From: CAZMNY01 sp964635375
GTDB taxonomy: Bacteria > Planctomycetota > Planctomycetia > Pirellulales > Pirellulaceae
DNA: 64,000 nt
Direction: 5' to 3'
Assembly: GCA_964635375.1 (NCBI GenBank)
Contig: CAZWOU010000008.1
Coordinates: 1 to 64,000 of the forward strand
Of the stretch, positions 45,078-53,226 are shown piece after piece (the first letter of the stretch is position 1; each line of letters begins with the position of its first letter). The position numbers were made by a program, and so were the translations under genes. Under the pieces are notes generated by a model that was given only the letters and a program-made list of their open reading frames with translations, was not told the origin of the DNA and searched no databases.

Positions 45078-46418
45078 ATGTCGAAGCAGCGACGAACATT
45101 TTGTGACGGCCTCAGGCGACGCAGCTTTCTTCGACTGGGTGGCGCCGCTCTATTCGCCGCCCCCTGCACGTTGGCCGGCGTCGTCGGAAGCGAGAAGAAA
45201 AGTCTCGCCAGCCCTCTCGCCGCCAAGGCCAAATCGCTCATCTTCGTATTCCTCAAAGGCGGGTTGAGTACGATCGACACTTGGGACCTGAAGCCCGACG
45301 CTCCAGCCGAGTTTCGCGGCGAGTTCCGGCCGATATCGAGCAGCGTGGCGGGGATTCAGTTGGGCGAGCACATTCCGCGTACGGCTCAGCAGATGGATAA
45401 GTTCTCGCTCATACGCTCGTTTGCGCACGGCGACTCAAACCACGGCCCAGCTGATCACTACATGCTGACAGGTTATCGCCCGACAGCCGGCTTCAACGCG
45501 GGACTCGCGCCCAACAATCAACGGCCGTCTCACGGCGCCATCATTTCTAGAAGTCTAGGTCCACAAGGAGCTGTGCCGCCCTACATCTGCCTGCCTGACA
45601 TGCATCCAAGCTGCGGCGCCTCGTACCTCGGTCCCCCGGCCGAGCCCTTCAGCATCGACTCGGACCCAAGTGATCCGGCATTCAAAGTGCGCGACATCGT
45701 GCCACCGCTCGATGTCGACGCCGCCCGCGCCATCCGCCGCAAGCAGTTGCTCCAGGTTGTGGATCGATATCAGAAGTCTGTCGAACGAGCGGCTAACTCG
45801 AGCGTCGCCGCGATTGGCGAGTTCCGGCAGAAGGCGTTCGAGTTGATGACCTCGAAAGAAGCGAAGAAGGCGTTCAATATTCATGACGAACCAGATCGAT
45901 TGCGTGATGAGTACGGTCGAAACTCACTCGGCCAATCGTGCCTGATGGCCAGGCGGCTCGTCGCTGCCGGAGTCCGTTGCATCACGATCAATCACGTCGA
46001 TTGGGATACCCACGACAGCAACTTCACGACATTGCGACGCGACTTGCTGCCCAAGCTGGACGCCGCCATGTCGACGTTGTTCCGAGATCTCGATGATCGT
46101 GGCATGTTGGAATCGACGTTGGTGGTCGTCAGCGGCGAATTCGGCCGCACGCCGCAAATCAACAAGAATGCGGGGCGCGACCACTGGGGCGACGGGTTCA
46201 CTGTCGCGATTGGCGGCGGCGGAATACAGGGAGGACGCGTGATCGGCAAAACGACGTCACGGGCTGAGAAACCTGCAGTCGAACCGCACGGCCCGGAAGA
46301 CCTCGCCGCCACTCTCCACCGGCTTCTGGGAATCAACCCGGAGCGGGAGTTTTTTACGCCAGAGGGCCGGCCCATTAAAGTTGTCAACGAAGGTCGCACC
46401 ATTCAAGGCTTGCTCTAA
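45078..46418 (+). CDS. DUF1501 family protein, Tat-exported
   Basis: A 446-residue protein with a twin-arginine leader (RRRSFLRLGGAALFA). Family motifs are FVFLKGGLSTIDTWDLKPDAP, HGPADHYMLTGYRP, CITINHVDWDTHD, VVVSGEFGRTPQIN and GRDHWGDGF. It belongs to the subgroup that accompanies BIG2-containing DUF1549 proteins, and differs clearly from the other four DUF1501 proteins in this window. It starts 157 bp after the DUF1553 stop. The next gene begins 2 bp after its own stop, which indicates a tight operon. Confidence 0.9.
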   Translation: MSKQRRTFCDGLRRRSFLRLGGAALFAAPCTLAGVVGSEKKSLASPLAAKAKSLIFVFLKGGLSTIDTWDLKPDAPAEFRGEFRPISSSVAGIQLGEHIPRTAQQMDKFSLIRSFAHGDSNHGPADHYMLTGYRPTAGFNAGLAPNNQRPSHGAIISRSLGPQGAVPPYICLPDMHPSCGASYLGPPAEPFSIDSDPSDPAFKVRDIVPPLDVDAARAIRRKQLLQVVDRYQKSVERAANSSVAAIGEFRQKAFELMTSKEAKKAFNIHDEPDRLRDEYGRNSLGQSCLMARRLVAAGVRCITINHVDWDTHDSNFTTLRRDLLPKLDAAMSTLFRDLDDRGMLESTLVVVSGEFGRTPQINKNAGRDHWGDGFTVAIGGGGIQGGRVIGKTTSRAEKPAVEPHGPEDLAATLHRLLGINPEREFFTPEGRPIKVVNEGRTIQGLL

Positions 46419-46420
46419 CT

Positions 46421-48790
46421 ATGCTTCCCCATTCGCCACACGATGCGTTTTGCCGAGCGACAGCTTGGTGTTTGCGTCTAACGATCGTTGCAGTCTTTGC
46501 GACTCCTTGCTTTGGCCCTTGGGCAGCCCTTCGCGCAGACACTCCGTCAGCCGACTATATCTTTCCTGCCGGAGGTCAACGCGGAACGATAGTCTCCTTT
46601 GATGTCGGCGCGACATTCCTGCACGGCGGCGCGCATTTTGAAATGCAAGGCGAGGGAGTGGCGACCTCGGCGCAGGTTGTGGAGGCAGATACGAACTGGT
46701 TCGAAGGCCCGATGATTGTCAAGCCGGCTTCGCAGCGAGCCGAAAACTACCCTCGCGACCACGCTGGTCAAGCCGAGATTGCTAAGGACGCCGAGCTGGG
46801 ATTTCGATACTGGCGAATCCGCACGTCACAGGGCGTCACACCGAGCCGACCGTTCGTCGTGGGCGAGCTGCCGGAAGTGGTCGAACTGGAAATCGACGGT
46901 CTGCCGAGGGCCCAGCACGTCTCGATTCCGGTCACGGCCAATGGTCGCATCTTCCCTCGTGAGGATGTCGACATTTGGACGTTCAAGGCAATACAAGGGC
47001 GAGTGTATAGTTGTCGAGTTTGCGCCGCAGAGATTCAATCTCCGCTCGATTCGCAGCTCAAACTGTTCGGCCCCGATGGGCGCCTCGTCGCGGAGAACGA
47101 CGACCACCGCTCGGCCGACTCTGCGATTCTCTTCAAAGCCACCGCCAGCGGCACGCATCGGATTCAGATCTGCGACACGCAGTTTCGCGGATTGCAAGAT
47201 TACGTTTATCGGTTGACGATTAGCGACCTGCCCCAAGTCGCTCGCGTCTTTCCGCTCGGCGCCAAACGAGGCCAGGTCACGGCGTTTCAACTCGCAGGAC
47301 AAGGCCTCCCTAACGGGACCAAGTTGTCGAGGACCATCAGCGAACAGATTGGCGTGCGGGCGATTCAGTTTTCGCCGCCTGGAAACGGGGACGCGAACCC
47401 AATTCAGATCGATGTGGGAGAGGCGGACGAATGGATGGAGGACCAAATGGCAGACGGCGGGACCGTGAACGGAAGCGGCTCGCTCAACGGCAGGATACTC
47501 CGCGATGGCGAGCAGGACCTTTGGAATTGGCGGACCGAGAAAGGTAAGCAGTACTCGCTGACGCTGCTGACCGAATCGCTCGGTTCACCGTTGCTTGCCG
47601 ACCTTTTGGTCGAGGACTCGAAGGGAAAGGCGGTCAAACAGTTTCTTGCCAATCCACAGCGGCCACTTCAAGCACGACTGACGATTGCCGGCGCCGATGC
47701 GCCCTACGTGATTCGTATCGCAGGCAAGACGCATGGCCCCGAGCACGCTTATCGGCTGAAGTGCGTGGAGATTGCGCCCGACTTTCAACTGCGACTCGGG
47801 AGCGACGCGGTCACGGCCTACCGAGGGCAAAAGGCGAGCCTGACAGTCCAGGTTGAACGACGTGGCTTCCAGGGAGAGATCGAACTCTCCATCGATGGGT
47901 TGCCAGGTGACATTGAGCTCGAATCCGCGAAGGTTCCGGCCAACAAGAACAGCGCCCCACTCACGATCAGCATCGGAGAAACGGCTCGCGTCCGCCCAGT
48001 CCACGCGACCATCATCGGGAGAGCGATGATCGACGGTGTGGAAACGACGCGAGTCGCCTCACTTCCGACGCCGCATTCCCCTGTCGATCGTACGGACGTC
48101 TTGATCGGCGTCTCCATGCCAACGCCGTTCAAGCTCGATGGCGTGGCCTTCGAAACTCGCTATGGAGCGCGGGGCACGCTCTTTCGGCGGCACTTTGTGG
48201 TTCACCGCAACGGTTTCCAAGGCCCGCTGCAGCTGAGCCTGGCGGACCGGCAGGTGCGACATCTTCAGGGCATGACGGGCGTCGACATGTCGCTGGCAGC
48301 CGACAAGAGTGAATGCGATTTCGCAATTCGGATTCCGACTTGGCTGGAAATGAACCGGACGAGCCGCACCGTGGTGATGGCCGTTGGCAAAGTGAAAGAC
48401 GAACAGGGCGCCGAGCATACGGTCAGCTTTAGCTCGCAAACTCCCAAAGACCAAATCGTGTTGCTCACCGCACCTTGCCCGATCAGCGTCTCCGTAGCCA
48501 AGCCATCCATGCATGCGCAACCCGGCGCCACACTGAGCGTCGATTTTCGCGTCGACCGAGGCATACTGCAGCCTGCTCCTGTGCGAATCGAGTTGATCGC
48601 CGCCTCCCACATGAAAGGCCTAACCGCGCTGCCAGTCCAACTGGATTCGGGCCAACAGAATGGGCAGATGGCAATTCAGATCGGCGAACAACCTGGGCCG
48701 TTCAACATGCCGTTGACGTTGCGGGCAACGACGACCGACGGCCGGGACGAAGTGATCGCAGAAACCAAGTTTGGATTGGTGTTGCCCTAG
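46421..48790 (+). CDS. Exported PPC-domain-like beta-sandwich protein
   Basis: A 789-residue protein with a long signal region ending near ALRADTPS. Tandem beta-sandwich domains follow. One at about residues 165-270 (EDVDIWTFKAIQGRVYSCRV, DSQLKLFGPDGRLVAENDDH, TASGTHRIQICD) matches bacterial pre-peptidase C-terminal (PPC) domains. A second PPC-like copy is at about 345-450 (GEQDLWNWRTEKGKQYSLTL). The C-terminal 300 residues contain repeated Ig-like strands. There is no catalytic motif. As third gene of the DUF1549-DUF1501 operon it is a probable cell-surface or periplasmic partner of unknown role. Confidence 0.78.
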   Translation: MLPHSPHDAFCRATAWCLRLTIVAVFATPCFGPWAALRADTPSADYIFPAGGQRGTIVSFDVGATFLHGGAHFEMQGEGVATSAQVVEADTNWFEGPMIVKPASQRAENYPRDHAGQAEIAKDAELGFRYWRIRTSQGVTPSRPFVVGELPEVVELEIDGLPRAQHVSIPVTANGRIFPREDVDIWTFKAIQGRVYSCRVCAAEIQSPLDSQLKLFGPDGRLVAENDDHRSADSAILFKATASGTHRIQICDTQFRGLQDYVYRLTISDLPQVARVFPLGAKRGQVTAFQLAGQGLPNGTKLSRTISEQIGVRAIQFSPPGNGDANPIQIDVGEADEWMEDQMADGGTVNGSGSLNGRILRDGEQDLWNWRTEKGKQYSLTLLTESLGSPLLADLLVEDSKGKAVKQFLANPQRPLQARLTIAGADAPYVIRIAGKTHGPEHAYRLKCVEIAPDFQLRLGSDAVTAYRGQKASLTVQVERRGFQGEIELSIDGLPGDIELESAKVPANKNSAPLTISIGETARVRPVHATIIGRAMIDGVETTRVASLPTPHSPVDRTDVLIGVSMPTPFKLDGVAFETRYGARGTLFRRHFVVHRNGFQGPLQLSLADRQVRHLQGMTGVDMSLAADKSECDFAIRIPTWLEMNRTSRTVVMAVGKVKDEQGAEHTVSFSSQTPKDQIVLLTAPCPISVSVAKPSMHAQPGATLSVDFRVDRGILQPAPVRIELIAASHMKGLTALPVQLDSGQQNGQMAIQIGEQPGPFNMPLTLRATTTDGRDEVIAETKFGLVLP

Positions 48791-48825
48791 CGGACGCCAT
48801 TTCGCCCATACGGCGCCCCTCGCCG

Positions 48826-49629
48826 CTAGTCTCGTTTCTTCCAGCCGAGAGGCATGTCTGGCTGTTGCCATGCGCTCATTCCGCCATCGACAAATAGCAT
48901 CTGCCCTTGCACGTGCTGGGCGCCGTCGCTGACAAGCAGCACTGCGGCGTCTCCGCAGACATCGGAGTCGGGAACCTGCCCGTTGGGCGTGTGCAACTCC
49001 ATCCAATCGGCGAAGTTCTCATCATCGTCGATGATCGAGGTCAGGGGAGTTCGGACGAGCCCGGGAGCGAGTCCGTTGACGCGAATGTTGAGGGGCGCGA
49101 GGGAGACACACAGAGTGCGAACCATCGCATCCACCGCGCCTTTGGATGTGTCGTAAGCCGAATGCACAGGCTCGGCGAGCCTTCCATTGATCGATCCGAT
49201 CATCAACACGCGTCCCGCAACTCGGTTTTCGACCCAGTGTCGGGCGAATCGTTGAGTCAAAAAAAAGCTCGAGGCGACATTCAATCGCATCGTGTACTCG
49301 AACGAATCAAACTCCATCTCTAAGAACGGTTTGTCGATATACGAGCCTGCATTGTTAACGAGAATGTCGATGCTGGCGTTAGCTTGCAGGGCCGCGTCGA
49401 GCAGTTCGTCGACGGCTAGCTCAGTCGGCCCGCCCAAGTCCGCCGTGACAAAAGAAGTCCTCGCTCCCAATCGTTGGCATGCCGCAACAGCCTCGCGCGA
49501 AGCGTCAGTCTCGCTACGGCCATGCAGCACAACGTCGGCGCCGGCCCTTGAGAAGGCCTCGGCAATCGACCTCCCCACACCCTTGGTAGACCCGGTAATC
49601 AGCGCCGTGTGGCCTTTCAAGTGAATCAT
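48826..49629 (-). CDS. Short-chain dehydrogenase/reductase (SDR)
   Basis: A 267-residue cytoplasmic oxidoreductase. Classical SDR motifs: TGSTKGVGRSIAEAF (cofactor binding; the TGxxxGxG pattern), ILVNNAGSYIDKP (NNAG), a Ser in MIGSINGRLAEP, and the catalytic Tyr/Lys in SAYDTSKGAVDAM. LAPGLVRTPLTS and a C-terminal MLFVDGGMSAWQ follow. Typical for the FabG-like 3-oxoacyl-reductase or sugar-dehydrogenase branch; the substrate cannot be deduced. It converges with the PPC-like gene, and its start lies 174 bp from the selenoprotein start on the opposite strand. Confidence 0.9.
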   Translation of the reverse strand: MIHLKGHTALITGSTKGVGRSIAEAFSRAGADVVLHGRSETDASREAVAACQRLGARTSFVTADLGGPTELAVDELLDAALQANASIDILVNNAGSYIDKPFLEMEFDSFEYTMRLNVASSFFLTQRFARHWVENRVAGRVLMIGSINGRLAEPVHSAYDTSKGAVDAMVRTLCVSLAPLNIRVNGLAPGLVRTPLTSIIDDDENFADWMELHTPNGQVPDSDVCGDAAVLLVSDGAQHVQGQMLFVDGGMSAWQQPDMPLGWKKRD

Positions 49630-49803
49630 CGTATGAAGCGCTCCAGTCAGCCTAGGAACAACGTTGCCACAAGTGGGGAAAATTTGAATCTTGTTGGAGA
49701 AACGTGAACTAGTTTACGCTCTTTCGCGTGCCGGTTGTATACGATGGGCGCTCAACCGAGATCCGCCCGACGAAGACACGTTCCCCATAAGGATGCGCAT
49801 CCA

Positions 49804-50370
49804 ATGATCAAACCAGTATTCGCGCTCTTTGTACTGCTCTCCGCCAATGTCGCCCTGGGGCAGCAGCCAAAACTGGCGACGGCGCCTGGACTGGACGTCG
49901 GCAAGGCGGCGCCCGCTTTCGACCTGCCCAACCAGGATGGGGAGAAGCAATCGCTCAAATCGATGTTGAAAAAAGGCAAAGTGGCAATCGTCTTCTATCG
50001 CTCAGCAGCGTGGTGACGGTTCTGCATCGAGCAGTTGGTTCAACTGCAAGAGAACGTCGACAAATTCAACAAAGCCGGCGTCCAACTCGTTGGAATTAGT
50101 TACGATTCCCAAGAGATCCTGAAGAACCTCAAGCAGAGAAAAAAGCTCACGTTCCCGCTATTGTCCGACAAGAACAGCAAGGTAATCAAGCGGTACGGCG
50201 TATTGAACAAGTCGATCAAGTCGGGAAGGCATTACGGAATTCCCCATCCCACGACGATTCTGATTGATCAGGACGGCATAGTACGGGCAAAGCTGTTTGT
50301 CGGTACGTACAAGCGTCACTCGCCCAAGCAACTCTTGGACGCCGCAGCCAAATTGCCTGCGCGGAACTAG
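49804..50370 (+). CDS. Predicted selenoprotein: AhpC/TSA-type redoxin with U-x-x-C active site (TGA at 50014-50016)
   Basis: ATG 49804 follows AAGGA (49789-49793) and opens a signal peptide (MIKPVFALFVLLSANVALGQQ). The redoxin fold starts with GKAAPAFDLPNQDGEKQSL and reaches VAIVFYRSAAW, then TGA, then RFCIEQLVQLQENVD. The frame continues unbroken through GVQLVGISYDS, FPLLSDKNSKVIKRYGV, IPHPTTILIDQDG and ends at TAG 50368-50370. TGA sits exactly where homologues have the first Cys of WCPFC, giving Sec71-Arg-Phe-Cys74. A bacterial SECIS-like hairpin follows at once. With Sec the protein has 188 residues, normal for exported peroxiredoxin-like redoxins. A weak promoter may lie at 49713-49743. 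A plain nonsense mutation is the alternative. Confidence 0.8.
50015..50058 (+). promoter_or_regulatory. Predicted bacterial SECIS element
   Basis: Upper stem GCAGUUG (50031-50037) pairs perfectly with CAACUGC (50041-50047) around a GUU loop. The G is the first loop base, 21 nt after the UGA. The lower stem pairs 50015-50018 and 50020-50023 with AGAACGUC (50051-50058) in 8 bp, with one bulged G at 50019. An internal loop of 7 by 3 nt separates the stems. This meets the published bacterial SECIS pattern: a G within the first two bases of a small apical loop 16-37 nt from UGA. Confidence 0.75.
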
Positions 50371-50507
50371 CATGCCAAGGACCGAAGGGTCCCCGCGCCA
50401 GCCCAGGGAAAGCGATAGGCCCGTTGGGCGAGCACCAGATTGGGCGCTGAGTGGGCAAGCGTTGCCGGGCGCTGGGCTTTGCGCCTCTGCTGAATCGGCT
50501 ACCTTGA

Positions 50508-51656
50508 ATGCAGCACAGGCCTACGAACTTGATGGCAAAGGGAAGAGCGTTGGAAGAATCGGATCCAGAATCGTCGTTTTTGTTCTTGGTGTGCCAAGTG
50601 GGCGTGGAGCGTTTGTGCAAGGCGAGGATCGAGTCGCGTTGGCCGGACTACCGATTCGCGTTTTCACGCCCGGGATTTCTGACCTACAAGCTGCCTGATG
50701 GCCCACTGGCTCCCGGTTTCGATCTGAAGAATGAATTCGTCCGCACCAGCGGGATTTGCATAGGTCGGATCGAGGCGGCGGATGCCGAGGCAGCCGCCAA
50801 GGAATTCTGGGAGCGTTTTGGCGCGTCTTCATTTGACGACATTCACGTCTGGCAACGCGACGAACGCAAGGTGGGAGACCGCTTTGAACCAGGACTGTCC
50901 TCCGCCGCAACCGAGGCCGGCTTGGCAATCGTTAAGGCTCGGCCTCGCCAACCGGAAGGACAACAGTCGTCGCAGCGAAGTCGTAAGTTTATTCGAGTTA
51001 ACCAAGTCGCCGATGTCAGCTCGACGGTGATGGACTGCGTGTTGGTCGAACCAAATCAGTGGTGGATCGGTTCGCATCACGTGACGACAACGCCTTCGTC
51101 ATGGCCAGGCGGAGTGCCGCCGATTGAAATCCCAGAGGACATGATCTCCCGAGCGTACATGAAGATGCATGAGGCGATTGCATGGTCGCGGATTCCCTTT
51201 CGGCCGAAAGACTGCTGCGTCGAAATCGGCAGCGCGCCTGGCGGCGCCGCTCAAGCAATGCTCGAACACGGACTTCACGTGATCGGCATCGACCCTGCCA
51301 AGATGGCGCCCCAGGTTGCCCACCACGCAAATTTTGAACACATTCAGAAGCGGGGCCGGGACGTACAGAGACGCGAGTTGGCGAAAGCGCGTTGGCTGAT
51401 GACCGACTCCAACGTGACTCCGACACAGACGCTCGACACCGTTGAAGACATTGTGACCCATAACGCTGTCAACATTCGCGGCATGCTACTCACTCTCAAG
51501 CTGCCCAATTGGAAGCTCGCTGCGGACCTCCCCATCTACTTGGATCGCATCCGAAACTGGGGCTTTCAATACGTCAGACCTCGACACCTGGCTTTCAATC
51601 GCCAGGAGATTTGCATCGCTGCCCTGAAAAACAAATCGATGCGCCGCTTCGGCTAG
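50508..51656 (+). CDS. RlmM-like rRNA 2'-O-ribose methyltransferase (FtsJ fold)
   Basis: Starts at ATG 50508 or possibly 50532; up to 382 residues. The N-terminal half (FLFLVCQVGVERLCKARI, YRFAFSRPGFLTYKLP) resembles the THUMP-type RNA-binding part of RlmM. The C-terminal half is a Rossmann methyltransferase with SAM motif CVEIGSAPGGAAQAML, a GIDPAKM acidic strand, TDSNVTP, LLTLKLPNW and RQEICIAAL. These fit the Asp, Lys and Glu of the K-D-K-E tetrad of 2'-O-methyltransferases. E. coli RlmM methylates C2498 of 23S rRNA; the same role is inferred. It lies 137 bp after the selenoprotein gene on the same strand, with no obvious functional link. Confidence 0.75.
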   Translation: MQHRPTNLMAKGRALEESDPESSFLFLVCQVGVERLCKARIESRWPDYRFAFSRPGFLTYKLPDGPLAPGFDLKNEFVRTSGICIGRIEAADAEAAAKEFWERFGASSFDDIHVWQRDERKVGDRFEPGLSSAATEAGLAIVKARPRQPEGQQSSQRSRKFIRVNQVADVSSTVMDCVLVEPNQWWIGSHHVTTTPSSWPGGVPPIEIPEDMISRAYMKMHEAIAWSRIPFRPKDCCVEIGSAPGGAAQAMLEHGLHVIGIDPAKMAPQVAHHANFEHIQKRGRDVQRRELAKARWLMTDSNVTPTQTLDTVEDIVTHNAVNIRGMLLTLKLPNWKLAADLPIYLDRIRNWGFQYVRPRHLAFNRQEICIAALKNKSMRRFG

Positions 51657-51694
51657 ACCGAGCGAGTAATCGATGGCGCCAGTCACTTGGCCTG

Positions 51695-51734
51695 CGCCAA
51701 GATCTCGTTGACTACGCCAAGATCTCGTTGACAA
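51695..51734. repeat. 20-bp tandem duplication at the 3' end of a DUF1501 gene
   Basis: CGCCAAGATCTCGTTGAC occurs at 51695-51712 and 51715-51732, a 20-bp period. In the minus reading it repeats the codons for the C-terminal VNEILA on both sides of the TAG stop. Confidence 0.85.
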
Positions 51735-53163
51735 GGCGGGGTTGTTCGATGCCGGTGAGCCGTTGGTCGAGACCGTTGCGACGGACAAAGAGCTGTTCGT
51801 GATTCAGGCCGAGGAGGTGGAGCAGAGTCGCGTGCCACTGGGTCACGCTGACTCGACCTTCGACGGCGGCAAAACCGAGTTCGTCTGTCTTGCCGTGCAC
51901 GTAGCCGCGTTTCACTCCGCCGCCGGCAAGCCAAGTGCAAATTGCATTCTTGTTGTGGTCGCGACCCGCTTTGGCAGGGTTCTTGTCGGCCGGCAACTGG
52001 GCGATCGGAAGACGCCCCATCTCGCCGCCCCAGATCACCAGCGTGTCATCAAACAGGCCGCGTTGTTTCAAATCTTGGAGCAGAGCCGCGATCGGCTTGT
52101 CCGTTCGGTCACAGGCAGACTTGAGCGAACTGCCGATGTTGTTGTGGTTATCCCAAATCTGCGAATTGATATACAGCTGCACGAATCGGACTCCGCGTTC
52201 GATCAAACGCCTGGCGATCAGGCACCGCCGGCCGTACGACTCGGTTGTCTTCTCATGAATTCCGTACATCTCTATCGTCGATCTCGATTCCCCAGAGAGT
52301 TCGACAGCGTCACTCGCTTCTAATTGCATACGCGCGGCCAACTCGTAGGTCGCCATGCGGGCGGCGAGCCGCGGGTGACTGGGGCGAGAGTGGAGATGCA
52401 GCGAGTCGAGATCACGAATCAACTGCCGCTGCAAGTCGGTGACTCGACTTGGAACCTTGCCGGCCGACCTCAGATTCAACACGGGCGAGCCAGTTGCGCG
52501 AAAACGAGTCCCCTGAAAAGCGGGCGGCAGATACCCTGACGACCAGTTGTCGATCCCGTTCACCGGCAGGCCGAGTGGGTCTTCCAAAACAACATAGGCG
52601 GGCAGGTTGCGATTCTCCGAACCGAGCCCGTAAGCCACCCACGATCCGATCGTCGGGCGCCCAATGAACTCGCTGCCCGATTGGATTTTGTAAATCGCCG
52701 GCTCATGGGTGAGATTGGTCGTGTGCATGGATCGAATGAGCGTGACGTCATCGACGTGCTTGGCGAAATGGGGCATCGCCTCGGAGACATACATTCCGCT
52801 CTGGCCGTGTCGAGCAAACTTGAATGGGCTTCGCATCAAGGCGCCCGCGGCCTCCGGAAATTCAACCTCGCCCGCGATCTCGTCGAAATAGGGCTCGCCG
52901 TGCCGCCGCTCTAACTCAGCCTTGGGATCAAACAAGTCCATCTGGCTCGGGCCGCCGTTCATGAACAGGTGGATGACCGCTTTGGCTTTGGGCGGAAAGT
53001 GCGCGAGGCGGGCGCCGGTGTCATCCGCGACGCCTTGGGCGAAGACTTCGCTCTCGCTTTCCAGTTCAGAGAACGCTGCGGCCAGCAATCCGCCGGCGAC
53101 GCCGCCAAGCAGTGATCGACGATCGCATGTTCGAGCAGTGTAACGATGTGGCGGTGGAAGCAC
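51712..53163 (-). CDS. DUF1501 family protein, Tat-exported
   Basis: GTG 53163 start, 483 residues. The twin-arginine leader is DRRSLLGGVAGGLLAAAF. Family motifs: VIHLFMNGGPSQMDLFDPKAEL, GRPTIGSWVAYGLGSENRN, VQLYINSQIWDNHNN, IWGGEMGRLPIAQ and GRDHNKNAICTWLAGGG. The stop codon was apparently created by a 20-bp tandem duplication: without it the reading frame would end in VNEILAQAK, so the protein may have lost a few C-terminal residues. It lies 63 bp downstream of its PSCyt/DUF1553 partner on the same strand. Confidence 0.88.
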   Translation of the reverse strand: MLPPPHRYTARTCDRRSLLGGVAGGLLAAAFSELESESEVFAQGVADDTGARLAHFPPKAKAVIHLFMNGGPSQMDLFDPKAELERRHGEPYFDEIAGEVEFPEAAGALMRSPFKFARHGQSGMYVSEAMPHFAKHVDDVTLIRSMHTTNLTHEPAIYKIQSGSEFIGRPTIGSWVAYGLGSENRNLPAYVVLEDPLGLPVNGIDNWSSGYLPPAFQGTRFRATGSPVLNLRSAGKVPSRVTDLQRQLIRDLDSLHLHSRPSHPRLAARMATYELAARMQLEASDAVELSGESRSTIEMYGIHEKTTESYGRRCLIARRLIERGVRFVQLYINSQIWDNHNNIGSSLKSACDRTDKPIAALLQDLKQRGLFDDTLVIWGGEMGRLPIAQLPADKNPAKAGRDHNKNAICTWLAGGGVKRGYVHGKTDELGFAAVEGRVSVTQWHATLLHLLGLNHEQLFVRRNGLDQRLTGIEQPRLVNEILA

Positions 53164-53226
53164 TGGGTATCCTCTCTTGCAGTCGCCCTTACTTAGTTGC
53201 AGCTCGTGGAACTCGCGAAATCGGTG

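Noticed and set aside
49735..50016. Short gene ending at TGA 50016, with a second gene from 50035
   Set aside because: Both halves are one redoxin in the same phase; the TGA is at the catalytic Cys position with a SECIS-like hairpin, so two separate genes or a simple pseudogene are less likely.
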